Source of the DNA: Actinokineospora sp. NBRC 105648
GTDB lineage: Bacteria; Actinomycetota; Actinomycetes; Mycobacteriales; Pseudonocardiaceae
Direction: 5' to 3'
Length of the DNA: 61,138 nucleotides
Assembly (NCBI RefSeq): GCF_030269645.1
Contig: NZ_BSTR01000047.1
Location: forward strand, 1-61,138
In this document: positions 28,264-35,424 of the stretch, in pieces
How positions within the stretch are numbered: position 1 is the stretch's first letter
Layout of the letters: each line of letters begins with the position of its first letter
Program-made: the position numbers and the translations under genes
The notes under the pieces: model-generated
Told to the model about the DNA's origin: nothing
Seen by the model: the letters and a program-made list of their open reading frames with translations, nothing else
The model's database searches: none

Positions 28264-29142
28264 TCACTCCAGCCCCGCGCGCACCATGGCCACCAGCGTC
28301 CGGGCCGGTGGGCTGAGCGGTCCGGACGCGCGCCAGGCCAGCTCGATCCGCCCGCGCGGCACCGGGTGCGTCAGCTCGACCCGGCGCACCCGGTCGCGGT
28401 GCAGCTCGGCGATCGCCACCGGCACCACCGCCACCCCCATGCCCTTGGCCGCGAGTCGGGCCAACACCTCCGGCGCGCTGGCCTCGAACCCGACCCGCGG
28501 CGCGAAACCCGCCACCGCGCACGCGTCCTCCAGGGCCGAGCGCAGCCCGGACCCGCGCGGCAGGCTGCCCAGCACCCGGTCGCGCAGGGCGGCCAGCCGC
28601 ACGGAAGTCTTGCCCGCCAACGGGTCCGCCGCGGCCACGACGGCGACGAGCGCGGTGTCGGTGAGCGGGACGCCCTCGAGCCCGGCGGGCGTCGACCCGG
28701 ACACGCTCACCCACGCCAGGTCCACCGAACCGTCGAGCAGCCCGGCGACCAACCGGTCGGAGGTGTCCTCGCGCAGGCTGACCTCCACGGCCGGGTGCCG
28801 CGCGTGGAAGGCCCCGAGCAGCTCCACCAGCTCGTCGGCGGGCGTGGCGGTGAGCATGCCGACGGTGACCCGGCCGCGCAGCAGTCCAGCCAACTCGTCC
28901 ATCGCCAACCGCGCGTCGGCCGCGGCGCGCAACGCCGACCGGGCGTAGGGGAGCAGCACCTCACCGGCCTGCGTCAGCCGCACGGCCCGACCGCGGTCGA
29001 ACAGCGGGTGGCCCAGTTCCCGTTCCAGCTGCCGGATCTGCGCGCTCACGCCGGGCTGGGCGACGTGCTCGCGCGCCGCCGCCCGGGTGAAACTGCCCTC
29101 CTCGGCCACCGCGAGGAAGTACGCGAGCTGCCGGAGTTCCAT
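28264..29142 (-). CDS. LysR-family transcriptional regulator
   Basis: A 292-residue LysR regulator. Winged helix-turn-helix at residues 1-60 (ELRQLAYFLAVAEEGSFTRA, HVAQPGVSAQIRQLERELG), linker helix, then a two-lobed effector domain (RVTVGMLTATPADELVELLG). ATG 29142 gives the canonical MELRQL start; a GTG six codons upstream is possible. It is divergent from a SnoaL-like gene with 94 bases between, the classic layout for a LysR protein and its target. Confidence 0.92.
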   Translation of the reverse strand: MELRQLAYFLAVAEEGSFTRAAAREHVAQPGVSAQIRQLERELGHPLFDRGRAVRLTQAGEVLLPYARSALRAAADARLAMDELAGLLRGRVTVGMLTATPADELVELLGAFHARHPAVEVSLREDTSDRLVAGLLDGSVDLAWVSVSGSTPAGLEGVPLTDTALVAVVAAADPLAGKTSVRLAALRDRVLGSLPRGSGLRSALEDACAVAGFAPRVGFEASAPEVLARLAAKGMGVAVVPVAIAELHRDRVRRVELTHPVPRGRIELAWRASGPLSPPARTLVAMVRAGLE

Positions 29143-29188
29143 AAGTGCCAGTTCTACCACTCACAAGAACCAGCTATTCGACTTATGG
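29140..29188. promoter_or_regulatory. Candidate LysR operator (inverted repeat)
   Basis: CCATAAGT (29140-29147) and ACTTATGG (29181-29188) are perfect inverted repeats spanning the LysR start codon and the intergenic region. Inside them, GTTCT and AGAAC form a second, shorter symmetry. This fits a binding site for the divergently encoded LysR protein acting on itself and on the SnoaL-like gene. Confidence 0.5.
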
Positions 29189-29236
29189 TCGCGCGGTCAC
29201 CAGACTGGAGTTGAACCCGAGGAGAGGAAGCCTGTG

Positions 29237-29584
29237 ATGACCCCGGAAGAGACGATGCGGACCTACTTCGACGCCTGGCGCGCCAAGGACTTCGACCGCT
29301 TCCGCTCGATCCTGGCCGACGAGGTCACCTTCGCCGGACCGCTGGGCACCGCGGCCGACGCCGAGGAGTGCCGGGCCGGGATCGAGGGCATGTCGCGGAT
29401 CGTGACCGACATCGAGGTCCAGCGCGTGTTCGTCGACGGCACCGACGTGCTCACCTGGTTCGACCTGCACACCGCCGACGCCCCGCCGCTGCCCACCGCC
29501 AACTGGAGCCGCGTGGTGGACGGCAAGGTCACCCGGATCCGGGTCACCTTCGACCCGCGGCCGTTGTTCCCACCTGCCCGATGA
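29237..29584 (+). CDS. SnoaL/NTF2-like protein 2
   Basis: A 115-residue SnoaL-like protein: MRTYFDAWRAKDFDRFRSIL at the start and ANWSRVVDGKVTRIRVTFDP at the end outline the NTF2-type cone fold. ATG 29237 (GTG 29234 in frame) follows GAGGAGAGGAAG. Probable target of the divergent LysR regulator. Its last 41 bases overlap the 3-prime end of the convergent EI24 gene in another frame. Confidence 0.83.
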   Translation: MTPEETMRTYFDAWRAKDFDRFRSILADEVTFAGPLGTAADAEECRAGIEGMSRIVTDIEVQRVFVDGTDVLTWFDLHTADAPPLPTANWSRVVDGKVTRIRVTFDPRPLFPPAR

Positions 29585-30323
29585 CCCGGTGCGCCAGCAG
29601 GGTCCCGCCCGCCATCGCCGCCGGGAACACCAGCAGCGCGGCGAACGGGATCAGGCACAGCAGGTAGACCGGGACGCCGAAGCCCAGCGTCAGCCCCCGC
29701 CTGCCGCGCAGCGCCCGGCGCCGCTCGCCGAGCCCGATCCCCCTGCGCACGAACGGGATCCCGGTCACCTCGACCGCCACCAGCCACGCGCCGACGCACA
29801 CCGCGAGCACCGGCACCACGGTCTGGCCGAGCACCGGCACGAACCCGAGGACCAGCAGCACGATCGCCCACACCAGCCCGCGCAGCACCAGCAGGACCGC
29901 GTCCCGCACCCCGATCCACGCGGCCCGACCCCAGCCGATCTCCTGCGCCCCGGGCACCCCACCGAGCTCGCGGTCCTCGACCCGCTCGGCGATGCTCTCG
30001 TAGAACGGCCCGCCCACCACCAGGGTCAGCGCGGTGAACAGCAGCAGCGACACCGCCGCCGCGCCGACGACCACGGCCACCCACACCGCCACCCGCAGCA
30101 CGATCCGCCACACCTGCGCCCAGTCGTCGGCGAACGGCGTCGCCCAGGCCACCAGGTCGCTCGCGTTCGCCGCGAGCACCCCCAGGCCGGTGAACAGCAG
30201 GACGCTGGTGAGCAGCACGGGCAGCGCGCCCCGGGCGAGCAGCGCCCGGTCGGCCAGCACGAGGCGCAGGCCGCGGCCGAGCAGCCCGACACCGGCGCCG
30301 AAGTCGCGGAAGAAGGTGATCAC
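29544..30323 (-). CDS. EI24/CysZ-family membrane protein
   Basis: A 259-residue integral membrane protein with about six hydrophobic segments. The pattern FFRDFGAGVGLLGRGLRLVL, then VVGGPFYESIAERVEDRELG, and FVPVLGQTVVPVLAVCVGAW is that of the EI24 domain, which includes the sulfate permease CysZ. Sulfate transport is possible but not shown; many actinobacterial members are uncharacterised. GTG 30323 start without a clear ribosome site. Divergent from the ABC exporter. Confidence 0.82.
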   Translation of the reverse strand: MITFFRDFGAGVGLLGRGLRLVLADRALLARGALPVLLTSVLLFTGLGVLAANASDLVAWATPFADDWAQVWRIVLRVAVWVAVVVGAAAVSLLLFTALTLVVGGPFYESIAERVEDRELGGVPGAQEIGWGRAAWIGVRDAVLLVLRGLVWAIVLLVLGFVPVLGQTVVPVLAVCVGAWLVAVEVTGIPFVRRGIGLGERRRALRGRRGLTLGFGVPVYLLCLIPFAALLVFPAAMAGGTLLAHRVIGQVGTTAAGRR

Positions 30324-30353
30324 GGCCCCGCAGTGTAGGGGGGCGGTTCCGGC

Positions 30354-30384
30354 TTGACCTCCAGGATGGTCGAACTCCTACCGT
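30354..30384 (+). promoter_or_regulatory. Promoter candidate with 19-base spacer upstream of ABC exporter
   Basis: TTGACC (30354-30359) and TACCGT (30379-30384) are separated by 19 bases. Spacers of 19-20 bases are the trait of promoters activated by MerR-family proteins, and the spacer holds a degenerate dyad (GACCTCC ... GAACTCC). The predicted start would leave a leader of about 30 bases before GTG 30422. Confidence 0.4.
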
Positions 30385-30421
30385 TACCCCCGACAGCGCA
30401 CCAGCACCCAGGGGGACCAGC

Positions 30422-32353
30422 GTGGACATCCAGATGACGGCGTGGCAATCGCTCTACCGCGCCTCGCACGCCCGGCAGGGCGACCGGGGGCTCTCCCGGG
30501 CGACCCTGCGCCGCGTGCTCGCCTTCGCCCGCCCGCACCGCGGCCGAATAGCCCCGTACCTCGGTCTCAGCGTGCTGCTCTCCGCGCTCGCGGTGGCCAC
30601 CCCGGTCCTGGCGGGCCGGGTGGTCGACGCGATCGTCCGCGGGTCCGCGCCCAGCGTGGTGATCACGCTGGCCGCGGTGATCGCGCTCGCCGCGATCGTC
30701 GAGGCCGCACTCGGCCTGGTGAGCCGCTACCTGTCCGCGGGTATCGGCGAGGGGTTGATCCTGGACCTGCGCACCAAGGTGTTCGACCACGTGCAGCGGA
30801 TGCCGGTCGCCTTCTTCACCCGGACCCGCACCGGCGCGCTGGTCAGCAGGCTCAATTCGGACGTGATCGGCGCGCAACGAGCGTTTTCAGAAACTCTTTC
30901 AGGTTTGGTCGGCAACGTGGTCACGCTGCTGCTCACGCTGATCGTCATGATCGGTATCTCCTGGCAGGTGACCCTGCTGGCCCTGGTTCTGCTGCCGGTC
31001 TTCGTCATCCCGGCCCGCCGGATGGGCGGTCGGCTGGCCGCGCTGCAGCACGAGGCGGCCGAGCACAACGCCAAGATGAGCACCCAGATGACCGAGCGGT
31101 TCTCCGCGCCCGGCGCCACCCTGGTGAAGCTGTTCGGCAGGCCCGCCGACGAGTCGAGCGAGTTCGCCGCCCGGGCGTCGCGGGTGCGCGACATCGGCGT
31201 GCGCACCGTGATGGTGCAGTACGTGTTCGTCACCGCGCTCACGCTGGTCTCCGCGCTCGCGCTCGCCCTGGTCTACGGGCTGGGCGGCTACCTCGCGATC
31301 ATCGGCAGCCTCGACGCGGGCGCGGTGGTCTCGCTGGCGCTGCTGCTCACCCGCCTCTACGCCCCGTTGACCGCGCTGGCGGGCGCGCGGCTGGAGGTCA
31401 TGACCGCGCTGGTGAGCTTCGAACGGGTCTTCGAGGTGCTCGACCTGCCGCCGCTGATCACCGACGCGCCCGGTGCCCGCGCGGTCCCCGACGGTCCGGT
31501 GTCGGTGGAGTTCGACCGGGTGCGCTTCGCCTACCCGGCCGCGGACAAGGTGTCGCTGGCCTCGCTGGAGGAGGTCGCCGCGCTCGACACCCGCGGTGGG
31601 GTCGAGGTGCTGCACGAGGTCTCGTTCCGCGCCGACCCGGGGCAGCTGGTCGCGCTGGTCGGCTCGTCCGGCGCGGGCAAGTCCACCATCGCCCAGCTCG
31701 CGCCCCGGCTCTACGACGTCGACTCCGGTGCCGTCCGACTGTCCGGTGTGGACGTCCGGGAGCTCACCGCCGAGTCCGTCCGGGACACCCTGGGCATGGT
31801 CACCCAGGACGGCCACCTGTTCCACGAGTCGGTGCGGGCCAACCTGCTGCTCGCCCGCCCGGGCGCCACCGAGGACGAGGTGTGGGACGCGCTGCGCCGG
31901 GCCCGCCTCGACCAGCTGGTCCGCTCGCTGCCCGACGGCCTGGACACGGTGGTGGGGGAGCGGGGCTACCGGCTCTCCGGCGGTGAGCGGCAACGGCTGA
32001 CCATCGCCCGGCTGCTGCTCGCCCAGCCCCGGGTGGTGATCCTCGACGAGGCCACCGCGCACCTGGACTCGACCTCCGAGGCCGCCGTGCAGGCCGCTCT
32101 CGCCGAGGCGCTCGCGGGCCGCACCGCCCTGGTGATCGCCCACCGGCTCTCCACCATCCGCGCGGCCGACCAGATCCTCGTTGTCGAGGCGGGCGAGGTT
32201 GTCGAGCGCGGGACCCACGACGATCTCTTGGCGGCGGGCGGTCGCTACGCCGAGCTCTACCACACGCAGTTCGCCGACCAGGACCGCGCGGCGGGCGAGG
32301 GCAGTGAGGGCAGCGCGGGCACGGTCGACGGCGCGGTACCGGTGCCGGTCTGA
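30422..32353 (+). CDS. ABC exporter, fused membrane and ATPase domains
   Basis: A 643-residue half-transporter acting as a dimer in the cytoplasmic membrane. Six membrane helices occupy about residues 40-320. The ATPase half has Walker A GSSGAGKS, Q-loop VTQDGHLFH, signature LSGGERQR, Walker B VVILDEATAHLDS and H-loop IAHRLSTIRA, all intact. About 20 residues are inserted between the A-loop (FAYPAAD) and the next strand, a trait I know from a common actinobacterial subfamily. GTG 30422 follows GGGGGA. Substrate unknown; drug or lipid export is the usual guess. Confidence 0.93.
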   Translation: MDIQMTAWQSLYRASHARQGDRGLSRATLRRVLAFARPHRGRIAPYLGLSVLLSALAVATPVLAGRVVDAIVRGSAPSVVITLAAVIALAAIVEAALGLVSRYLSAGIGEGLILDLRTKVFDHVQRMPVAFFTRTRTGALVSRLNSDVIGAQRAFSETLSGLVGNVVTLLLTLIVMIGISWQVTLLALVLLPVFVIPARRMGGRLAALQHEAAEHNAKMSTQMTERFSAPGATLVKLFGRPADESSEFAARASRVRDIGVRTVMVQYVFVTALTLVSALALALVYGLGGYLAIIGSLDAGAVVSLALLLTRLYAPLTALAGARLEVMTALVSFERVFEVLDLPPLITDAPGARAVPDGPVSVEFDRVRFAYPAADKVSLASLEEVAALDTRGGVEVLHEVSFRADPGQLVALVGSSGAGKSTIAQLAPRLYDVDSGAVRLSGVDVRELTAESVRDTLGMVTQDGHLFHESVRANLLLARPGATEDEVWDALRRARLDQLVRSLPDGLDTVVGERGYRLSGGERQRLTIARLLLAQPRVVILDEATAHLDSTSEAAVQAALAEALAGRTALVIAHRLSTIRAADQILVVEAGEVVERGTHDDLLAAGGRYAELYHTQFADQDRAAGEGSEGSAGTVDGAVPVPV

Positions 32354-32354
32354 G

Positions 32355-32385
32355 TCACCCGGTCGTCCGACGGCCGATCGGGTGA
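32355..32385 (+). terminator. Hairpin after the ABC exporter gene
   Basis: TCACCCGGTCG (32355-32365) pairs with CGATCGGGTGA (32375-32385), one G-U pair, starting two bases after the stop codon. Confidence 0.65.
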
Positions 32386-32469
32386 GGCACCCACCGCGAG
32401 TCCACACGGGACAGTCGGCCGTCACCGGGCGGAAACCCGGGGGCTTTACAACGTCGGCATTCTAGGGAG

Positions 32470-32715
32470 ATGCCTACCTCAACCAACCCCCAGACCAGTC
32501 CCCTCCAGCAGATCGCCGAGACCACCTGCCGCGAGCTCGCCGACGCCCACCCGGCCATCGCCGTGGACGTCGTCGAGGTGGTCGTGCTGCAGGCCGCGGG
32601 CGAGCTCGCGGGCCGGTCCCGGTCGGCCGAGGAGTTCGGCAGGCTGCTGCGCAGACGGGCCGGGGCGCGGCTGGCCGCGATGGACGGCGTGCTCACCCCG
32701 ATCCGGGCGGAGTAG
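32470..32715 (+). CDS. Small helical protein of unknown function
   Basis: An 81-residue acidic helical protein, ATG 32470. Two or three amphipathic helices can be drawn (LQQIAETTCRELADAHPAIA; VVLQAAGELAGRSRSAEEFG). It has the look of a small cytoplasmic protein with actinobacterial codon use, but I recognise no family. It stands alone between the exporter terminator and the two-component system. Confidence 0.55.
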   Translation: MPTSTNPQTSPLQQIAETTCRELADAHPAIAVDVVEVVVLQAAGELAGRSRSAEEFGRLLRRRAGARLAAMDGVLTPIRAE

Positions 32716-32827
32716 CCCGACCCGGTCAGGTGACCGTCGGTGTCGGTTTCGGCACGGGCGGTCCGGCGGTATCACTCCTTCGAGTGGCGGACGCTTAACA
32801 TCTACGAAACCGCCGAGGGGACCGCCG

Positions 32828-33895
32828 ATGTCGGAGCAGGAGCAGGACGAGCCACCGGGCTCGCCGCTGCCCTGGTCCAGGACGGATCCGGCGTCCGTGC
32901 TGGGGCTGGCCAGGGCCGTGGGCGACGACCTCGCCGACGGCCTGGCGGGCTCGCGGGTGCGGTCCGCCGCGCGCGGGGCGCGCAAGCTGCTCGGCGCCGA
33001 GGCCGTGGGCCTGGTCGACCTGTCCGGCCGCCCCACCTGGGCGGGCCGGGTGCCCTCCGGTACCCGCTGGCCCGCCCTGGTCGACCAGGTCCTGCACACC
33101 GAGACCGACGCGGGCCGCCCGCCGCTGCGCGCCGTGCCGCTGCACGTGCACGACGAGCTGGCCGGCGTGCTCGTGGTCGCGGGCCCCACCCGCCGCGCGG
33201 CCCTGCGCGAGGTCCGGGAGCTGCTCGTCGCGGCGCTGGAGCGGGCCCGGCTGGAGGCCTCCGCCGAACACGCCGCCCAGGCCGAGCTGCGCGCGCTGCG
33301 GGCGGAGATCTCGCCGCACTTCGTCTACAACGCGCTCACCGTCATCGCCTCGCTGGTGCACTCCGACCCGGAGCGCTCGCACGAGCTGATGCTCGACTTC
33401 GCCGACTACAACCGGTACAGCCTGGCCCGGCACGGCGACTACACGACCGTGGCGGAGGAGTTTCACGCGATCGAGACCTACCTGGCCCTGCAGCGCGCGG
33501 TGCTCGGCGAACGCCTGCGCGTGCAGGTGCGGGTCGCCCCGGAGGTCTTGGCGGTCGCCATCCCGTACCTGGTGCTGCAACCGCTGGTGGAGAACGCGGT
33601 GCGGCACGGCGTCGAGCCCCGCACCGGCGGCGGCCTGGTCCAGGTCCGCGGCGAGGCCGAGGGGTCCGACTGCGTGATCACCGTCGACGACGACGGCGTC
33701 GGCATGCCCGCCGCGCACGCCGAGGCGATCCTGGCCGGGCGCGGCCCGGCGGGCAGCGTCGGCCTGGCCAACGTCGACCGCAGACTGCGCAACGTCTACG
33801 GCTCCTGGTACGGCTTGGTCGTGGAGACAGCCGAGCAGGCCGGTACCAGGGTGGTCGTGCGGATGCCGATGTTCGCCCCGGGGGTGGTCCCGTGA
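32828..33895 (+). CDS. LytS-type sensor histidine kinase
   Basis: A 355-residue kinase without obvious membrane segments. An N-terminal GAF-like region (about 50-150) precedes the His_kinase dimerisation segment with the phospho-acceptor histidine in EISPHFVYNALTVIAS. The ATPase part has the N box LVENAVRHG and G box DDDGVGMP. ATG 32828 follows GAGGGG. Its stop overlaps the response-regulator start by four bases. In related systems this family senses carbon sources; the symporters behind it suggest a similar role here. Confidence 0.9.
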   Translation: MSEQEQDEPPGSPLPWSRTDPASVLGLARAVGDDLADGLAGSRVRSAARGARKLLGAEAVGLVDLSGRPTWAGRVPSGTRWPALVDQVLHTETDAGRPPLRAVPLHVHDELAGVLVVAGPTRRAALREVRELLVAALERARLEASAEHAAQAELRALRAEISPHFVYNALTVIASLVHSDPERSHELMLDFADYNRYSLARHGDYTTVAEEFHAIETYLALQRAVLGERLRVQVRVAPEVLAVAIPYLVLQPLVENAVRHGVEPRTGGGLVQVRGEAEGSDCVITVDDDGVGMPAAHAEAILAGRGPAGSVGLANVDRRLRNVYGSWYGLVVETAEQAGTRVVVRMPMFAPGVVP

Positions 33896-34683
33896 CCCCG
33901 AACCCGGGCGTGCGGGTCTTGGCGGTGGACGACGTCCGGGCCGCCCTGGACGAGCTCTGCCGCCTCCTGCGCGCCGCCCCCGAGGTCGCCGAGGTCCACG
34001 CCGCGGGCGACGCCGTCAGCGCACTGAAGATCATCCAGGCCCGCCCGTTCGACGCGGTGTTCCTCGACATCTCGATGCCCGGCCTCAACGGCCTGGAACT
34101 GGCGTCGCTGCTGGCCAAGCTCACCGACCCGCCGGTGATCGTCTTCGTCACGGCCTACGACGGCCACGCCGTCTCCGCCTACGGCATCGGCGCCGTGGAC
34201 TACCTGCTCAAGCCGGTCCGCGCGGAACGCCTCGCCGAGGCCCTCACCCGCGTCTGCCGCGTCACCGCCTCCCGCCAGGCCACCGCGCACGCGGCCACCG
34301 CGCCACCCCCCAGCCCCGACGCCATGCCCGCCCTGCCGGTCGAGTCCGACGGCCGGACCAGGTACGTGCGCCGGGGCGAGGTCGAGTACGCCGAGGCGCA
34401 CGGCGACTACGTCCGACTGCACACCTCCACCGGCGTCCACCTGGTCCGGATGCCCATCTCCAGACTCCAGGAGTACTGGGAGGGATCCGGCTTCGCGAGA
34501 GTCCACAGAGGATTCCTGGTAGCCCTCGACGCGGTCCGGGAACTGAGAAGCGACTCCGTCGGCGGCCTGCTCGCGCACACGGACTTAGGCGACGTCCCGG
34601 TCAGCAGACGCCACGCCAGAGAACTCAGGGAACGCCTCCTCCAAGCAGCCCAACGCGGCGAACTACGCAAGCGCGGCAGCTGA
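33892..34683 (+). CDS. LytTR-family response regulator
   Basis: A 263-residue regulator. The receiver domain has the phospho-acceptor Asp in AVFLDISMPGLNG and the switch Lys in YLLKPVRAE. A Pro/Ala linker (about 125-150) leads to a LytTR DNA-binding domain (RYVRRGEVEYAEAHGDYVRL, FARVHRGFLVALDAVREL). GTG 33892 overlaps the kinase stop. LytTR proteins bind paired about 9-base direct repeats; I could not pick out a convincing pair before the symporter genes. Probably activates them, as LytS/LytTR pairs do elsewhere for carbon-compound transporters. Confidence 0.92.
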   Translation: MTPNPGVRVLAVDDVRAALDELCRLLRAAPEVAEVHAAGDAVSALKIIQARPFDAVFLDISMPGLNGLELASLLAKLTDPPVIVFVTAYDGHAVSAYGIGAVDYLLKPVRAERLAEALTRVCRVTASRQATAHAATAPPPSPDAMPALPVESDGRTRYVRRGEVEYAEAHGDYVRLHTSTGVHLVRMPISRLQEYWEGSGFARVHRGFLVALDAVRELRSDSVGGLLAHTDLGDVPVSRRHARELRERLLQAAQRGELRKRGS

Positions 34684-34809
34684 CATGACTCCCACCACCC
34701 CCACAGCCACACCGCACCTCGCCGCCCACATCCGCACCCCCTCCGCCCACACCCATTTCCGTCCAGCCCCAACCCCACCCCCCACTCAGCCGCACTCGCG
34801 CAATCCACC
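34684..34809 (+). other. C-rich, G-poor tract after the response-regulator gene
   Basis: A pyrimidine-rich plus-strand stretch with words such as CCACCACCCCCACAGCC and very few G. No coding frame. It runs straight into palindromic element E2 and resembles the tracts after 25033 and 54543. Confidence 0.5.
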
Positions 34810-34952
34810 TGCTCGATTGGGTGGTGTGTCTTTGGGTGGGGGGAGGGGCGATCGTAAACTCGCCGTGGTCGTGGGATGCCCTTCCCCACCCGCTTTTCCC
34901 ACGACGATCGCCCCTAGGGGCCCCGCCCGAAGACCCACCACCCAATCGAGCA
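34810..34952 (+). repeat. Palindromic element, copy E2
   Basis: A 143-base nested palindrome. The outer arm starts TGCTCGATTGGGTGGTG (34810-34826) and is perfectly matched by 34936-34952; pairing continues inward with G-U pairs. The inner stem AGGGGCGATCGT (34844-34855) pairs with ACGATCGCCCCT (34903-34914). The apical core (AAACTCGCCGTGG, GGGATGCCCTTCCCCACCCG) is shared with the copies at 1, 54.8 and 58.5 kb. It lies between the response regulator and the symporter operon, so it may terminate or attenuate. Confidence 0.85.
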
Positions 34953-35004
34953 CACCCCCCGACCCCGCGAACGCCCACGGCCCGAACCAATCCACCCAAG
35001 GCCC

Positions 35005-35058
35005 AGCGAACCCCCGAAGCACAGCGAACCCCCAGAGCGCAGCGAACCCCCGAAGCAC
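35005..35058 (+). repeat. Three tandem 18-base repeats
   Basis: Three units of AGCGAACCCCCGAAGCAC (35005, 35023, 35041; the middle one differs at four or five bases) lie directly before the next gene. A partial unit precedes them. Function unknown. Confidence 0.75.
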
Positions 35059-35073
35059 AGCCGGACACCAGCA

Positions 35074-35424
35074 GTGAGCCCCCACAGACGGATCCCCGTC
35101 ACCAGTCCGCAAACCCGACTGGCCCACTCCCGCCGCCGCCACCGCACCGCTTGGCGCCCCCCGTCGCTCGACCCCACCGAGGCCCGCCAAGCCTTGGCCG
35201 TCTACCGCGCCCAGCGCACCCGCGCCGTAGTCTCGCTGGCCGCGCTCGCGACCCTCCTGTTCGGTCTGCCGATCGTCTTCCAGCTCTTCCCCGCCCTCGA
35301 CGAGACCCGGGTCCTGGCGATCCCGCTCAGCTGGGTCGCCATCGTCGCCGTCCCGTTCCCGGCGATGCTGCTGATCGCCTGGCACCACCTCCGGGCGGCC
35401 GAGTCGGCCGAGGACCCCGAGTGA
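35074..35424 (+). CDS. Small two-helix membrane protein, symporter partner
   Basis: A 116-residue protein with a basic N-terminus and two membrane helices (about 55-75 and 85-105). It has the size, topology and place of the DUF485-type subunits that precede acetate-type symporters, although sequence similarity to the clear DUF485 protein at 37248 is weak. GTG 35074 is uncertain: no good ribosome site, and the first about 30 residues may not be translated. The stop overlaps the symporter start by four bases. Confidence 0.7.
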   Translation: MSPHRRIPVTSPQTRLAHSRRRHRTAWRPPSLDPTEARQALAVYRAQRTRAVVSLAALATLLFGLPIVFQLFPALDETRVLAIPLSWVAIVAVPFPAMLLIAWHHLRAAESAEDPE

